Assembly (NCBI GenBank): GCA_028285035.1
Contig: JANQQF010000047.1
Span: 62,001-126,000 of the forward strand
Reading direction: 5' to 3'
Source: Phycisphaerae bacterium
GTDB lineage: Bacteria > Chloroflexota > Anaerolineae > 4572-78 > J111
DNA: 64,000 nt
Shown here: positions 51,970 through 60,236 of the stretch, piece after piece
How positions within the stretch are numbered: position 1 is the first letter of the stretch
Layout: every line of letters begins with the position of its first letter
The notes under the pieces: generated by a model
What the model saw: only the letters and a program-made list of their open reading frames with translations
What the model was told of the DNA's origin: nothing
Databases searched by the model: none
Position numbers and translations under genes: made by a program

Positions 51970-53133
51970 TTATGAATCTAAATTAAACCACGTCGCCGCC
52001 TGTTGCGTCAACAAATTGGCTTCACCCGTCTTTGATTGAGACGGTTTTTGCTGGATTGTCTCATCATCCAGCGAAACATATTCAAGATTGAGGGTGTAGA
52101 CAGTGTGGGCTGGTTTTTGCATGTCGATAATCGATTCAATGGTTCGCCGTTGTAGCTTTTCCTGACGAACTCGCTCGGCTTTGCTTTCTGCCTCAATCTT
52201 GGGTAGTCGTAAATTGATGGTGAACGTATGTGGCACATTTCTTTTGCCCAAAGCCACCCCAAGTCCTAAGCGAGCGCCTTTGCCGATGACAAAATTATTG
52301 GAGCGTCGCTCTAAAATTTCAGCCTGTTGTCCGGTGTATAGCTCAAGATATTTGAGTAAACCCCATTTTGTGCCCCGACTACGATGTAGGGCGATTGCCC
52401 AGCGAATTAAATCACGCAGCCGCTCCTCCGGCCACGTTTGATCTAACTCTAAATCGAGCCATTTTGCTAGCCAGGGCAACATCGCATCTGGAGCCATTTT
52501 GGGATTAAAATAGTAATCGCTGTTTTCAATCTGAGACTGTAATGGTGCCCAAAAGCTTTCAAACAGCATCAGAAATCGGCCCATCAACTCATCCTGCTCA
52601 TAAAGGGCTGGTAGATATTTTAAGTATTGTCCCTTGGCCCGCACGATAATAAGTGCGCCCTCGCGGCCAAGTAGGGATTGATCTGCATTGATGAGTCGGG
52701 CTTCACTCTCCAACTCCACATCTCGTGGTGTGGGTGCTACTCGCGCTTCAATTTTATACTCATAACTGCCTGGCTCAAGTCGGCCGGAGAGCGGCCAAGA
52801 AATATCGTGTTGTTGTTGGGCCTCACCAATATACGGAACAACACCGTTACTTGATATGGTTCCGTTCTGTGATGTTGTGAGGCGGTAATCAGCAACAATC
52901 AGACCTTTGGGGAGTGTAATGTGTAACGTTAAATCACTGACTGCCTCGCGAATCAGCACTCTGGCGATAAATGTGACAATTTCGCCGGGATATCGATTAT
53001 AATAATCAGCGATATAGGCTACTGATGCGGGGCCGCTTTGTGTTTCTCTATAGGTATTCTTAGCCCCGGCCCCCTCTTCTCCCCACCAATTTTCTGTTGT
53101 GTCAGCGTCTTCAATCTTCGTCATCATCGTCAT
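51970..53133 (-). CDS. Contractile-tail baseplate protein (tail protein I / Afp12-like)
   Basis: A 387-residue protein whose start overlaps the end of the baseplate J-like gene by 23 bases. Residues 5-20 include ENWWGEEG; 30-170 is a beta-rich domain (GEIVTFIARVLI). The family core follows (about 180-290): YLKYLPALYEQDELMGRFLMLFES, MLPWLAKWLDLELDQTWPEERLRDLIRWAIALHRSRGT and GLLKYLELYTG. In P2-like tails and eCIS, tail protein I joins wedge parts of the baseplate and connects tail fibres. The family call is firm. Confidence 0.88.
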   Translation of the reverse strand: MTMMTKIEDADTTENWWGEEGAGAKNTYRETQSGPASVAYIADYYNRYPGEIVTFIARVLIREAVSDLTLHITLPKGLIVADYRLTTSQNGTISSNGVVPYIGEAQQQHDISWPLSGRLEPGSYEYKIEARVAPTPRDVELESEARLINADQSLLGREGALIIVRAKGQYLKYLPALYEQDELMGRFLMLFESFWAPLQSQIENSDYYFNPKMAPDAMLPWLAKWLDLELDQTWPEERLRDLIRWAIALHRSRGTKWGLLKYLELYTGQQAEILERRSNNFVIGKGARLGLGVALGKRNVPHTFTINLRLPKIEAESKAERVRQEKLQRRTIESIIDMQKPAHTVYTLNLEYVSLDDETIQQKPSQSKTGEANLLTQQAATWFNLDS

Positions 53134-55243
53134 CCAAATCGGTGATGTTGATTTTATGGATTAAAGGACATAGTAACGTGTCAGCGGGCACTCGTAGCAC
53201 TTTTTTTCGGATAGCTCTCGGCCTTGTTTGTTGATCATCATCGGCTATATCCGTATCCTCCTCAGAGTCAGGTCGTTCATGGGCAGGGTTAACAGCCCGT
53301 TGACGCAAGGTGACATTCAGGACATGCTTTACCCCCGGCACCCGTTGAATCAGCGAAAATACTTCGGCCTCAAATAAATTTCTGCCAAATGGCCACCCTT
53401 CCCAATCATCCCCCAACAGTTCATCTTTAGTCTGATGGTTGGGCGTAATATCCAAGCAACATAAAAATTGATCCAATCGCTCAATCACTTGATTGCGAAC
53501 AATATCTGGTTGACTGTAGTCAGACACAACGATGTCAGCTTCAATCTGGACCCCAATATAACTCGGTTCTCGAATTTGCAGCGTTGTGGTCAATAATCGA
53601 TATTTGTCCAGATGAGTCTCAACCTGTTTGAGCAAAGCCTCATCAACGTGTAATTTTGATAAATCCCGATCCCGGCCCTGCAAAGAGTCAGCGACTTGAG
53701 GCACAATCAAAATTTCGATCATCCCCGGCGGGAGGCGTCCGTTGCTGTTTTGGGGAATGTTGCATTTCACCCGCGCAATACCTTCGATGGTGTTTTGTGT
53801 TAAATCTTCATAATCCTCCGCAGTGACCGCTCGACGTTGCGCCCGTAGCTCATGCTGCGCTCGAACCTTGGCCTCATCCAGACTTTCCGAGTCTTGTCCG
53901 CCCGTCGCCCGGGTCAAATTTGTTACTCGATCAATATAAGGGATTGAGGATTTTAGTACTTGGAGTTTCCCTATGGGTACATTGCCAACAACACCTCCGC
54001 CATACCGATAATTGCTAAAGCGAATAGTGCTGTTTGCCGGGGGGACTCGGCCAAACTGCTGAACCGAGCCATCTCTTTGACGAATACTTGGCCCAAACCG
54101 AATTTCACCCGTGGTTGTTTCCAAAGTGAAATGCCGATCAAAGCGGTCAGACTTTGAAAAATCTCGAACAGACCGCCACGGCACCGGAACAAGTTCCCCA
54201 TCCTGCTTTTCTTCAACCAAAACAACCTCACCAGACTGTAAACCTAAAACAGGATTGTACTCTAATTGAAATGTCTGTCCTGGATCACCACTACTACGCC
54301 CCAAGATTTCATCCTGAATGATCACTGCGTGCGTGGCTCGGGTTGCCGCGCCTAGCGCATAGGCGGTCAAGTTTCGAATTTGGGGCGACTCAGAATACAT
54401 CCCCTGTTCTTTAGGGCGACGCTGCTCTAATCGACAGCGAACCCAATAGGCTGACCGGCCATACACTTGGTCGGGCTTCATCGCTAGTGGTAGGTAAAGT
54501 ACCAGCTTGCCAGCGGGATTATTGAGACCACCGGTTGTGTCCTGCTCATCAGGCCGTGTGCTGGGCGAGACTTCGTACCACTCACCATTGCCCATTGAAC
54601 ATTCCCACACCAAGGGCGGATCATTGCGTTTGATCCCTACCCCCTCGGTCTGTTCACAAACAAACATCAATTGCAAAATATGCCCACTCAAATCCTGCTC
54701 GGAATCAAAGCCGAGATAAAAAGCATCACCAATCTGGGGCGGATTTTGAAAAGGAACAAAGCTGCGTTTACCCAGTTGAGCTGCATGATTTTTCTGGAAA
54801 TCATTTTCGGGATAGAGGTAGACGAGATTGGGTGGAATAATCTCTAGACGTTCATCGGTCGTGAAGATGACCTCAGCCTCTTCCTCTGTCCGTCGGGTCG
54901 CAACTTCGGTCCCTTTAGGCACGATTGCCGTTGTTTCATCCCCCAAACTAATTGGAAAAGGCGTTGATAACCAAAAGGTCAACTCGGTTCGAGCACTACT
55001 GGCAGGATGTAGCTGCATACCAAGTAGCTCTAAGAATTTGATGTAATTCTTTTCCGGCACTTTATTTAGACGATACACAATCATCTCTGTCATCCAAGCA
55101 AACATCTCAATCAAGGTGATACCAGGATCACTCAGATTGTAGTCAGTCCACTCTGGACAGTAATGGATAATTCGACGACGTGCCTCATCGACCAAATCTT
55201 TTTGAAAGCGTAAATCATCCAAGACCGGCTCTGGCAGGGCCAT
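53111..55243 (-). CDS. Baseplate J-like protein (gp6/Afp11-like wedge)
   Basis: A 710-residue protein starting MALPEPVLDDLRFQKDLVDEARRRIIHYCPEWTDYNLSDPGITLIEMFAWMTEMI, the usual N-terminus of putative baseplate assembly proteins in eCIS. Later come TRATGGQDSESLDEAKVRAQHELRAQRRAVTAEDYE, the J-protein core, and a C-terminal acidic tail DDDDED. The family forms the wedge ring around the central hub that triggers sheath contraction. It lies three bases from the gp25 gene and overlaps the next gene. Confidence 0.92.
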   Translation of the reverse strand: MALPEPVLDDLRFQKDLVDEARRRIIHYCPEWTDYNLSDPGITLIEMFAWMTEMIVYRLNKVPEKNYIKFLELLGMQLHPASSARTELTFWLSTPFPISLGDETTAIVPKGTEVATRRTEEEAEVIFTTDERLEIIPPNLVYLYPENDFQKNHAAQLGKRSFVPFQNPPQIGDAFYLGFDSEQDLSGHILQLMFVCEQTEGVGIKRNDPPLVWECSMGNGEWYEVSPSTRPDEQDTTGGLNNPAGKLVLYLPLAMKPDQVYGRSAYWVRCRLEQRRPKEQGMYSESPQIRNLTAYALGAATRATHAVIIQDEILGRSSGDPGQTFQLEYNPVLGLQSGEVVLVEEKQDGELVPVPWRSVRDFSKSDRFDRHFTLETTTGEIRFGPSIRQRDGSVQQFGRVPPANSTIRFSNYRYGGGVVGNVPIGKLQVLKSSIPYIDRVTNLTRATGGQDSESLDEAKVRAQHELRAQRRAVTAEDYEDLTQNTIEGIARVKCNIPQNSNGRLPPGMIEILIVPQVADSLQGRDRDLSKLHVDEALLKQVETHLDKYRLLTTTLQIREPSYIGVQIEADIVVSDYSQPDIVRNQVIERLDQFLCCLDITPNHQTKDELLGDDWEGWPFGRNLFEAEVFSLIQRVPGVKHVLNVTLRQRAVNPAHERPDSEEDTDIADDDQQTRPRAIRKKVLRVPADTLLCPLIHKINITDLDDDDDED

Positions 55244-55246
55244 AAA

Positions 55247-55666
55247 TTATGCCTCCTCGCCCATGATGTAAAACGGATACACAATGCTGCGATCATCGTG
55301 GGTGGCTTTGATACGATATTTGATATCAACCAACCAGGTTCCTGCGTGCTGATCTTGCCCATCTGATCGGACTGCAACCTCGGTAACCTCAATGCGTGGC
55401 TCCCAGCGGCCGAGGGCCTGTTGTACGTAATAAATAAGCAGTCCCTCGGTTGTGGCGTTGCGGGGCGCAAAGATTAGCTCATGAACCCGACAGCCAAATT
55501 CAGGGCGCATGACCCGTTCCCCAGGGGCTGTACTCAAAATGATCTTGATCGACTGAGCAATATCACTTTCCCCTTTGGCTAAGGCCAACCCGCCTCTAGG
55601 GTCAACCTGAAGCGGAAAGGATAGACCCTGTCCTAAAAATTCACGATTAATTCGATTCGAGTCCAC
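55247..55666 (-). CDS. Baseplate gp25-like wedge protein (GPW/gp25 family)
   Basis: A 139-residue protein from a GTG start. Family features: GQGLSFPLQVDPRGGLALAKGESDIAQSIKIILSTAPGERVMRPEFGCRVHELIFAPRNA and a second half forming beta strands (RIEVTEVAVRSD). The EPR-like motif of gp25 relatives appears here as MRPEFG. It connects the inner wedge core to the first sheath ring. It sits between the PAAR-like and J-like genes, the usual eCIS order. Confidence 0.92.
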   Translation of the reverse strand: MDSNRINREFLGQGLSFPLQVDPRGGLALAKGESDIAQSIKIILSTAPGERVMRPEFGCRVHELIFAPRNATTEGLLIYYVQQALGRWEPRIEVTEVAVRSDGQDQHAGTWLVDIKYRIKATHDDRSIVYPFYIMGEEA

Positions 55667-55691
55667 ACTTACTCCTGTATCTTGAGTTAAC

Positions 55692-56408
55692 TTATGTAAC
55701 AGTCAAAATGCTCTCGGCGAAACCTGACAAACCCCGTTGGTTTACCCCTGTCATCACAAAATGATGGGTACCTGGCCCCAAAGCCGCCATGTAGGCGGCG
55801 GTGAGGGTGACCGATATCGTTAAGTTTGGCGTCGCCCACTGGCCCCCCGCTGGCGCAACAATCGCCCCTGGCGGAAGCCCATTGGTTAAATCAATATTAT
55901 ATTTTGCAACCCCATTCAACAGCGTCAAAATCCATTTCAAGGGAAATGGGCTGGACAAATTAAATGTCAATGGTACCACCGGGGGCAACATTGTCGTTGA
56001 GTTAAACGCCAATACCGGTGGAATGGGTAGCACAATTGGCTTAGATGTGTCTGCCATTTCTGGTGATGGTGGTGGCGCTGGTTGTCCTGGTGGTAATGGC
56101 GCGGGCGTCGTATTGTCAAATGTCTGATGAGTCTCGGTGATAATCAACGGCAAGCCCGTTAGGGTTTGGTTAAAGTCAGTTGCCAAAATCACCTTGCGGC
56201 CATTAACTGTAATGGCATTTAATCCCATCGATTTTAAGGTGTAGCCCATACATGGGCATAAAATAAAAGGGCAAGCCAATGTGCCGGTGTCGCCTTCAAG
56301 TAAAGCAAATCCACCATTGATAGACCATAATGGCATCGAAGGGATGCTGGTACCTTTTCCCCCGTGTGGACACAAAATTACGGCATTGGTGGTTAAAACT
56401 TGAGGCAT
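55692..56408 (-). CDS. PAAR-like spike tip protein
   Basis: A 238-residue protein. The first 110 residues contain cysteine and histidine pairs (ILCPHGGKGTS, LACPFILCPCMGYTLKSMGLNAITVNGRKVIL) like the PAAR-like DUF4280-type spike tips that bind metal and sharpen the spike. A Pro-rich linker (about 110-130) leads to a beta-sandwich domain (about 130-238). Gene order VgrG-like then PAAR-like is standard. The extra C-terminal beta-domain could carry an effector or bind cell surfaces; no enzymatic motif was seen. Confidence 0.82.
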   Translation of the reverse strand: MPQVLTTNAVILCPHGGKGTSIPSMPLWSINGGFALLEGDTGTLACPFILCPCMGYTLKSMGLNAITVNGRKVILATDFNQTLTGLPLIITETHQTFDNTTPAPLPPGQPAPPPSPEMADTSKPIVLPIPPVLAFNSTTMLPPVVPLTFNLSSPFPLKWILTLLNGVAKYNIDLTNGLPPGAIVAPAGGQWATPNLTISVTLTAAYMAALGPGTHHFVMTGVNQRGLSGFAESILTVT

Positions 56409-56422
56409 AATTTATGACCCAT

Positions 56423-59400
56423 TTATGTGATCTGCACCTGACCATTTTTTAGCGCGATACTTCTCCCACCTCCGCGCAACTCAATCGCTTGCCCTTGATT
56501 ATCCAGCGTGATTGATTGAGCCCCATTCCCAGATTGAATAACCATCTTTGCATTAGCACTAACTGTAATGGTGTTTTTCGCGGTGTCGATGATGATGCTG
56601 TTATTGCCACTACTATCGACGACCTCAATTTTCTCTTGACCAGATGTGTCGTCTAACAACACTTGATGACCACTCCGCGACTGCAACACCCGATGATTGA
56701 CTTTGCCATCTCCCCCAACCACTTTATTTTTGTCCCCAGGGGGCTTATCCTTACCATTCCACAGCACCCCCAAAATGTAGGGATAATGGATATCCCCGTG
56801 CTCAAAGGCCAATAAAACTTCATCATTGACTTCAGGGAGATAGTAAAACCCACCTCCTTGCCCAGCCATCGGGGCAGACATTCTGGCCCAAGTACTTTCC
56901 TCATTTGCAGCAAGCCAGGGATACTTGACTTTGACTCGTCCCAAGCCTTCGGGGTCCTTATTGTTTGTCACCAAGCCAACCACAACACCCCTACCTCGAC
57001 CATTCCCATTTTGACTATGAAGTAGATCAAACAAGGTACTTGGTTGGCTTCCGGTGATGGTGAAAGCTGTTTCGTACCCCTGCTCAGCCCCATAAGTGTG
57101 GGTGGCGGAGGTAACTACATACTTTCCACTAAAGCGATTTCCTAAACCAACAATATTGACTGATTTACCCACCTGAATTCGTGAGTCGCCGAGACAAGTA
57201 CCATCAGCCTGAATAAAGTTACCACTGATCTCATTGCACAAAGCCTGAGCCATCGCCTGCGCTTCATCTTGGGTAGCGATGGGATAGTTGACAACAACAG
57301 CTTGAGCCGAGCCATTAAACGCTTGTTGGGATAATTCTCCACCCGATTTTCCCAACCCTGTTTCAGGGGTGAGCTTTCCATTGCTAGCCTGTCCAACAAT
57401 CTCTTTTTTACCTTTCGCATCCCATCCTCGAACGATCACCTCGTTGACCTGATTCATCACCGTGAGCCGAGGCCGAAAAATAAACATGTTTCGCCCCCAC
57501 TCCAACTCTGGACCGTCTCCCTGATCTTTTTCTGTTTTATGAAAGTGGAGCGTTTTATCCTCAACATAAAGCTGAAACCCGATGCGTTTACTTCGCGCCT
57601 GCAAGAATTCAAGATTGGTTTGATTATTTTGAAAAACATACTCATAGGCGGGTGAGGTTGGGTCCGTTTCGGCTCGTAGCCCCACCTCTTGGGCGATTTT
57701 ACTCACAATTTCACTATCGGCCATTTGCATAAAGGAGCGTGTTTGTTTGCCTCGCTGTAGTCGATGGGCCCGATCATACCCCCGCACAATTAAGGTAGGC
57801 TCTCCATCCATCGTAAAATCGGGTTCAAGGGCGGTAATTTCACCCTTGATCAAAACATTCTGTTGCGGCGCATCTTCATTCTGTCCCTCACCTGCCTTGG
57901 CCGAAATCTCAACCTCGTTCCCAATGTCAAGTAACTCTGAGTCAATCCATTGTAAGCCCTTATCATGCAGATGAATCATAAACATATCAGGCATATGCAA
58001 ACTGTCATCAACGGTAATTTCAAACACATCTCGCATCAACGCCTCCATTTGAGGCATTGGAATCTTCTTACCATCTACCTTCAAGATGAATTGGGACAGC
58101 AGCACATCTTTTTGCCCCGTGTTCTGACCAAGCTGAGTAGCCATATCAAGCAAACCACCCAAGGCATCATCAGCGAGTGCGCCAGCGGCCCCAAGGGCAT
58201 CATCCAGCAAACCCTCAGCTTGTTCCATCGCTGCTTCTGCTTGCCCGAGGGCTTCCTCTGCCGCAGCTTCGGCTTGAGCCATTGCTTCTTCCGCCGCTGC
58301 CTTGGCCTCATTCATCGCTGCTTCAGCTTGGGCAGCCGCTTCTTTAGCTGCCTGTTCAGCCTCAGCAACGGCCTCTTCTGCCGCAGCTTTAGCGTCATTC
58401 ATTGCCTGTTCGGCAGCCGCTTGCGCTTCCTGAGCCGCTTGCTCCGCCTTTGCTGCTGCTTCCTGAGCCGCTTGTTCAGCCTCGGCCACGGCCTCTTCCG
58501 CCGCTGTCTGAGCTTGCTCTGCGACCTCTTGCGCGGCCTGTTCAGCCTGGGCTGCCGCCTCTTCGACTGCCTGTTGTGCCTGCCCTGCTGCCTCTTCAGC
58601 CGCTTGCTGGGCCTCAGCCACCGCTTCTTCAGCTGCCTGCTGGGCCTGTTCTGCCGCCTCCTGAGCCGCTTGCTCAACTTGTTGAGCCGTCTCCTCCGCC
58701 ATCTGCTGGGCGTCTTGGGCGGCTTGTTCAGCTTGAGCAACGGCCTCTTCCGCCGCAGCTTGCGCGTCTTGAGCGGCTTGCTCTGCCGCCTCAGTTGCCT
58801 GTTCAGCAGCCTCTTCCGCCATCTGCTGAGCTTCTTGTACCGCCTCTTCCGCTGCCTGCTGGGCGTCTTGAGCCGCTTGTTCTGCCTCAGCCACCACTTC
58901 TTCGGCTGCCTGCTGGGCCTGTTCTGCCGCCTCCTGAGCCGCTTGCTCAACTTGTTGAGCCGCCTCCTCCGCCATCTGCTGCGCCTCTTGAGCGGCTTGT
59001 TCAGCCGCAGCCTGCGCCTCTTCCGCTGCTTGTTGCGCTTGTTCGGTGGCCTCTTGGGCTGCCTGCTGGGCCTGCTCTGCCGCCTCCTGCGCCGCTTGCT
59101 CAGCTTGTTGCATTGCGTCTTCAGCCGCAGCTTGTGCGTCTTGAGCGGCTTGCTCGGCTTGTTGAGCTGCGTCCTCAGCCATCTGTTGGGCGTCTTGAGC
59201 CGCTTGTTCAGTCGCAGCCTGTGCCTCTTCGGCTGCCTGTTGCGCTTGTTCGGCGGCCTCTTGGGCCATTTGTTCAGCTTGAGTCGCTGCCTCCTCGGCG
59301 GCAGCTTGCGCCTCTTGAGTAGCTTGCTCAGCTGCCTGTTGGGCTTCTTCGGCTGCCTGTTGGGCTTGTTCTGCTGCCTGTTCTGCCCCGGCTGCGGCCT

Positions 59401-59548
59401 CCTGAGCGGCTTGTTCGGCCGCATTTGAGGCTTGCTCAGCTGCGTTCGATGCTTGCTCGGCCGCATTTGAGGCTTGCTCGGCCGCATTTGAGGCTTGCTG
59501 ACTTACAGACTCTGCGATTTGATTGATGTCAGGTAGAAAATTATCCAT
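56423..59548 (-). CDS. VgrG-like central spike/hub with very long N-terminal coiled coil
   Basis: A 1,041-residue protein (ATG at 59548; a TTG one codon earlier is possible). Residues about 15-455 are almost only Ala, Glu and Gln with scattered Met, Val, Asp, a long helical or coiled-coil arm. From about 490 comes a VgrG/gp27-gp5-type hub: QFILKVDGKKIPMPQMEALMRDVFEI, QTNLEFLQARSKRIGFQLYVED, a gp5-like OB fold (NKDPEGLGRVKVKYPW) and a C-terminal beta-helical spike (residues 950-1041). Normal eCIS VgrG proteins have about 500-650 residues and no such arm. It is flanked by the LysM tube and PAAR-like genes. Confidence 0.9.
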   Translation of the reverse strand: MDNFLPDINQIAESVSQQASNAAEQASNAAEQASNAAEQASNAAEQAAQEAAAGAEQAAEQAQQAAEEAQQAAEQATQEAQAAAEEAATQAEQMAQEAAEQAQQAAEEAQAATEQAAQDAQQMAEDAAQQAEQAAQDAQAAAEDAMQQAEQAAQEAAEQAQQAAQEATEQAQQAAEEAQAAAEQAAQEAQQMAEEAAQQVEQAAQEAAEQAQQAAEEVVAEAEQAAQDAQQAAEEAVQEAQQMAEEAAEQATEAAEQAAQDAQAAAEEAVAQAEQAAQDAQQMAEETAQQVEQAAQEAAEQAQQAAEEAVAEAQQAAEEAAGQAQQAVEEAAAQAEQAAQEVAEQAQTAAEEAVAEAEQAAQEAAAKAEQAAQEAQAAAEQAMNDAKAAAEEAVAEAEQAAKEAAAQAEAAMNEAKAAAEEAMAQAEAAAEEALGQAEAAMEQAEGLLDDALGAAGALADDALGGLLDMATQLGQNTGQKDVLLSQFILKVDGKKIPMPQMEALMRDVFEITVDDSLHMPDMFMIHLHDKGLQWIDSELLDIGNEVEISAKAGEGQNEDAPQQNVLIKGEITALEPDFTMDGEPTLIVRGYDRAHRLQRGKQTRSFMQMADSEIVSKIAQEVGLRAETDPTSPAYEYVFQNNQTNLEFLQARSKRIGFQLYVEDKTLHFHKTEKDQGDGPELEWGRNMFIFRPRLTVMNQVNEVIVRGWDAKGKKEIVGQASNGKLTPETGLGKSGGELSQQAFNGSAQAVVVNYPIATQDEAQAMAQALCNEISGNFIQADGTCLGDSRIQVGKSVNIVGLGNRFSGKYVVTSATHTYGAEQGYETAFTITGSQPSTLFDLLHSQNGNGRGRGVVVGLVTNNKDPEGLGRVKVKYPWLAANEESTWARMSAPMAGQGGGFYYLPEVNDEVLLAFEHGDIHYPYILGVLWNGKDKPPGDKNKVVGGDGKVNHRVLQSRSGHQVLLDDTSGQEKIEVVDSSGNNSIIIDTAKNTITVSANAKMVIQSGNGAQSITLDNQGQAIELRGGGRSIALKNGQVQIT
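58632..58981 (-). repeat. Near-identical 77-bp DNA repeat pair within the spike coiled coil
   Basis: The segments 58632-58708 and 58905-58981 differ at one base over 77 bases. They are 273 bases apart, which is 91 codons or 13 heptads. Other shorter similar blocks occur throughout 58,200-59,500. They show that the coiled-coil arm grew by in-frame tandem duplication and may change length by recombination. Confidence 0.8.
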
Positions 59549-59581
59549 CAACGATACTATCTCTGTCGTTATTCATTGTCA

Positions 59582-60220
59582 TTATGGCAAGGGCACTAGA
59601 TTGAGCACTTGCCCTGGTTGTAAATCTAGTGGATCGATTAAGTTGTTTGTATCCGCAATATGTCGCCATTGAGCTGGGTCCCCATATTCCTGATAGGCAA
59701 TCCAATCCAAAGTTTGCCCTTCTAGAACAACCCAAACTTTTCGGGCCGCACTCCGTGAGGTTGGGTTTTGTGGCTCAAAGATCGACTCATCTTTATATTG
59801 CTGAAAGGTCACATCAAGGGTGGCCCGAACTGGGAGACCATCGCCTAAAAATAGGGTGAATTTCTGAGAGATTTTTTTGATAACGGCGGTAAAAAAGCTG
59901 CCTTTCCCCCACTGAAATCGTACCTGTGGTGGCTCACCTTTGGCGGTGTCACTATTTACGGTTCGTTCATCCACCATCATCATATTCCACAATTTTTGTG
60001 TATCGGTTCGTACATCGGTCCCTTGTTCGCTCGTGTCGAAGAAGAGTTTGAGCTTTAGCGTCGCCGGCTGGCCACCCCCAAAATCTGGTTTGCCGATATT
60101 TGCCCCTTTTTTGGGCTTGATCGTCCATTTATTTTGCTTCATAATCGTATATTCATTGGGATTAAATTGGCAGGTGACTTCTTCATTGCTGGTTAAATTG
60201 ACGATGGTTGCTTTTGGCAT
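59582..60220 (-). CDS. eCIS tube-associated protein with LysM domain (Afp7/gp53-like)
   Basis: A 212-residue protein. The N-terminal domain has ATIVNLTSNEEVTCQFNPNEYTI ... LKLKLFFDTSEQGTDVRTDTQKLW, which matches the CIS tube-end proteins that close the inner tube at the baseplate. The C-terminal LysM motif is VVLEGQTLDWIAYQEYGDPAQWRHIADTN ... LQPGQVLNLVPLP (about 160-212). LysM in this family binds the baseplate hub rather than peptidoglycan. It sits 17 bases after the DUF4157 gene. Confidence 0.88.
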   Translation of the reverse strand: MPKATIVNLTSNEEVTCQFNPNEYTIMKQNKWTIKPKKGANIGKPDFGGGQPATLKLKLFFDTSEQGTDVRTDTQKLWNMMMVDERTVNSDTAKGEPPQVRFQWGKGSFFTAVIKKISQKFTLFLGDGLPVRATLDVTFQQYKDESIFEPQNPTSRSAARKVWVVLEGQTLDWIAYQEYGDPAQWRHIADTNNLIDPLDLQPGQVLNLVPLP

Positions 60221-60236
60221 AATCGAACCTTATCCC

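Noticed and set aside
57965..59487. Long open frames on both strands over the spike coiled-coil region
   Set aside because: They read Arg/Lys- or Leu/Cys-rich low-complexity sequences forced by the GC-rich Ala/Glu/Gln repeat codons of the true minus-strand gene; no ribosome sites or domains.
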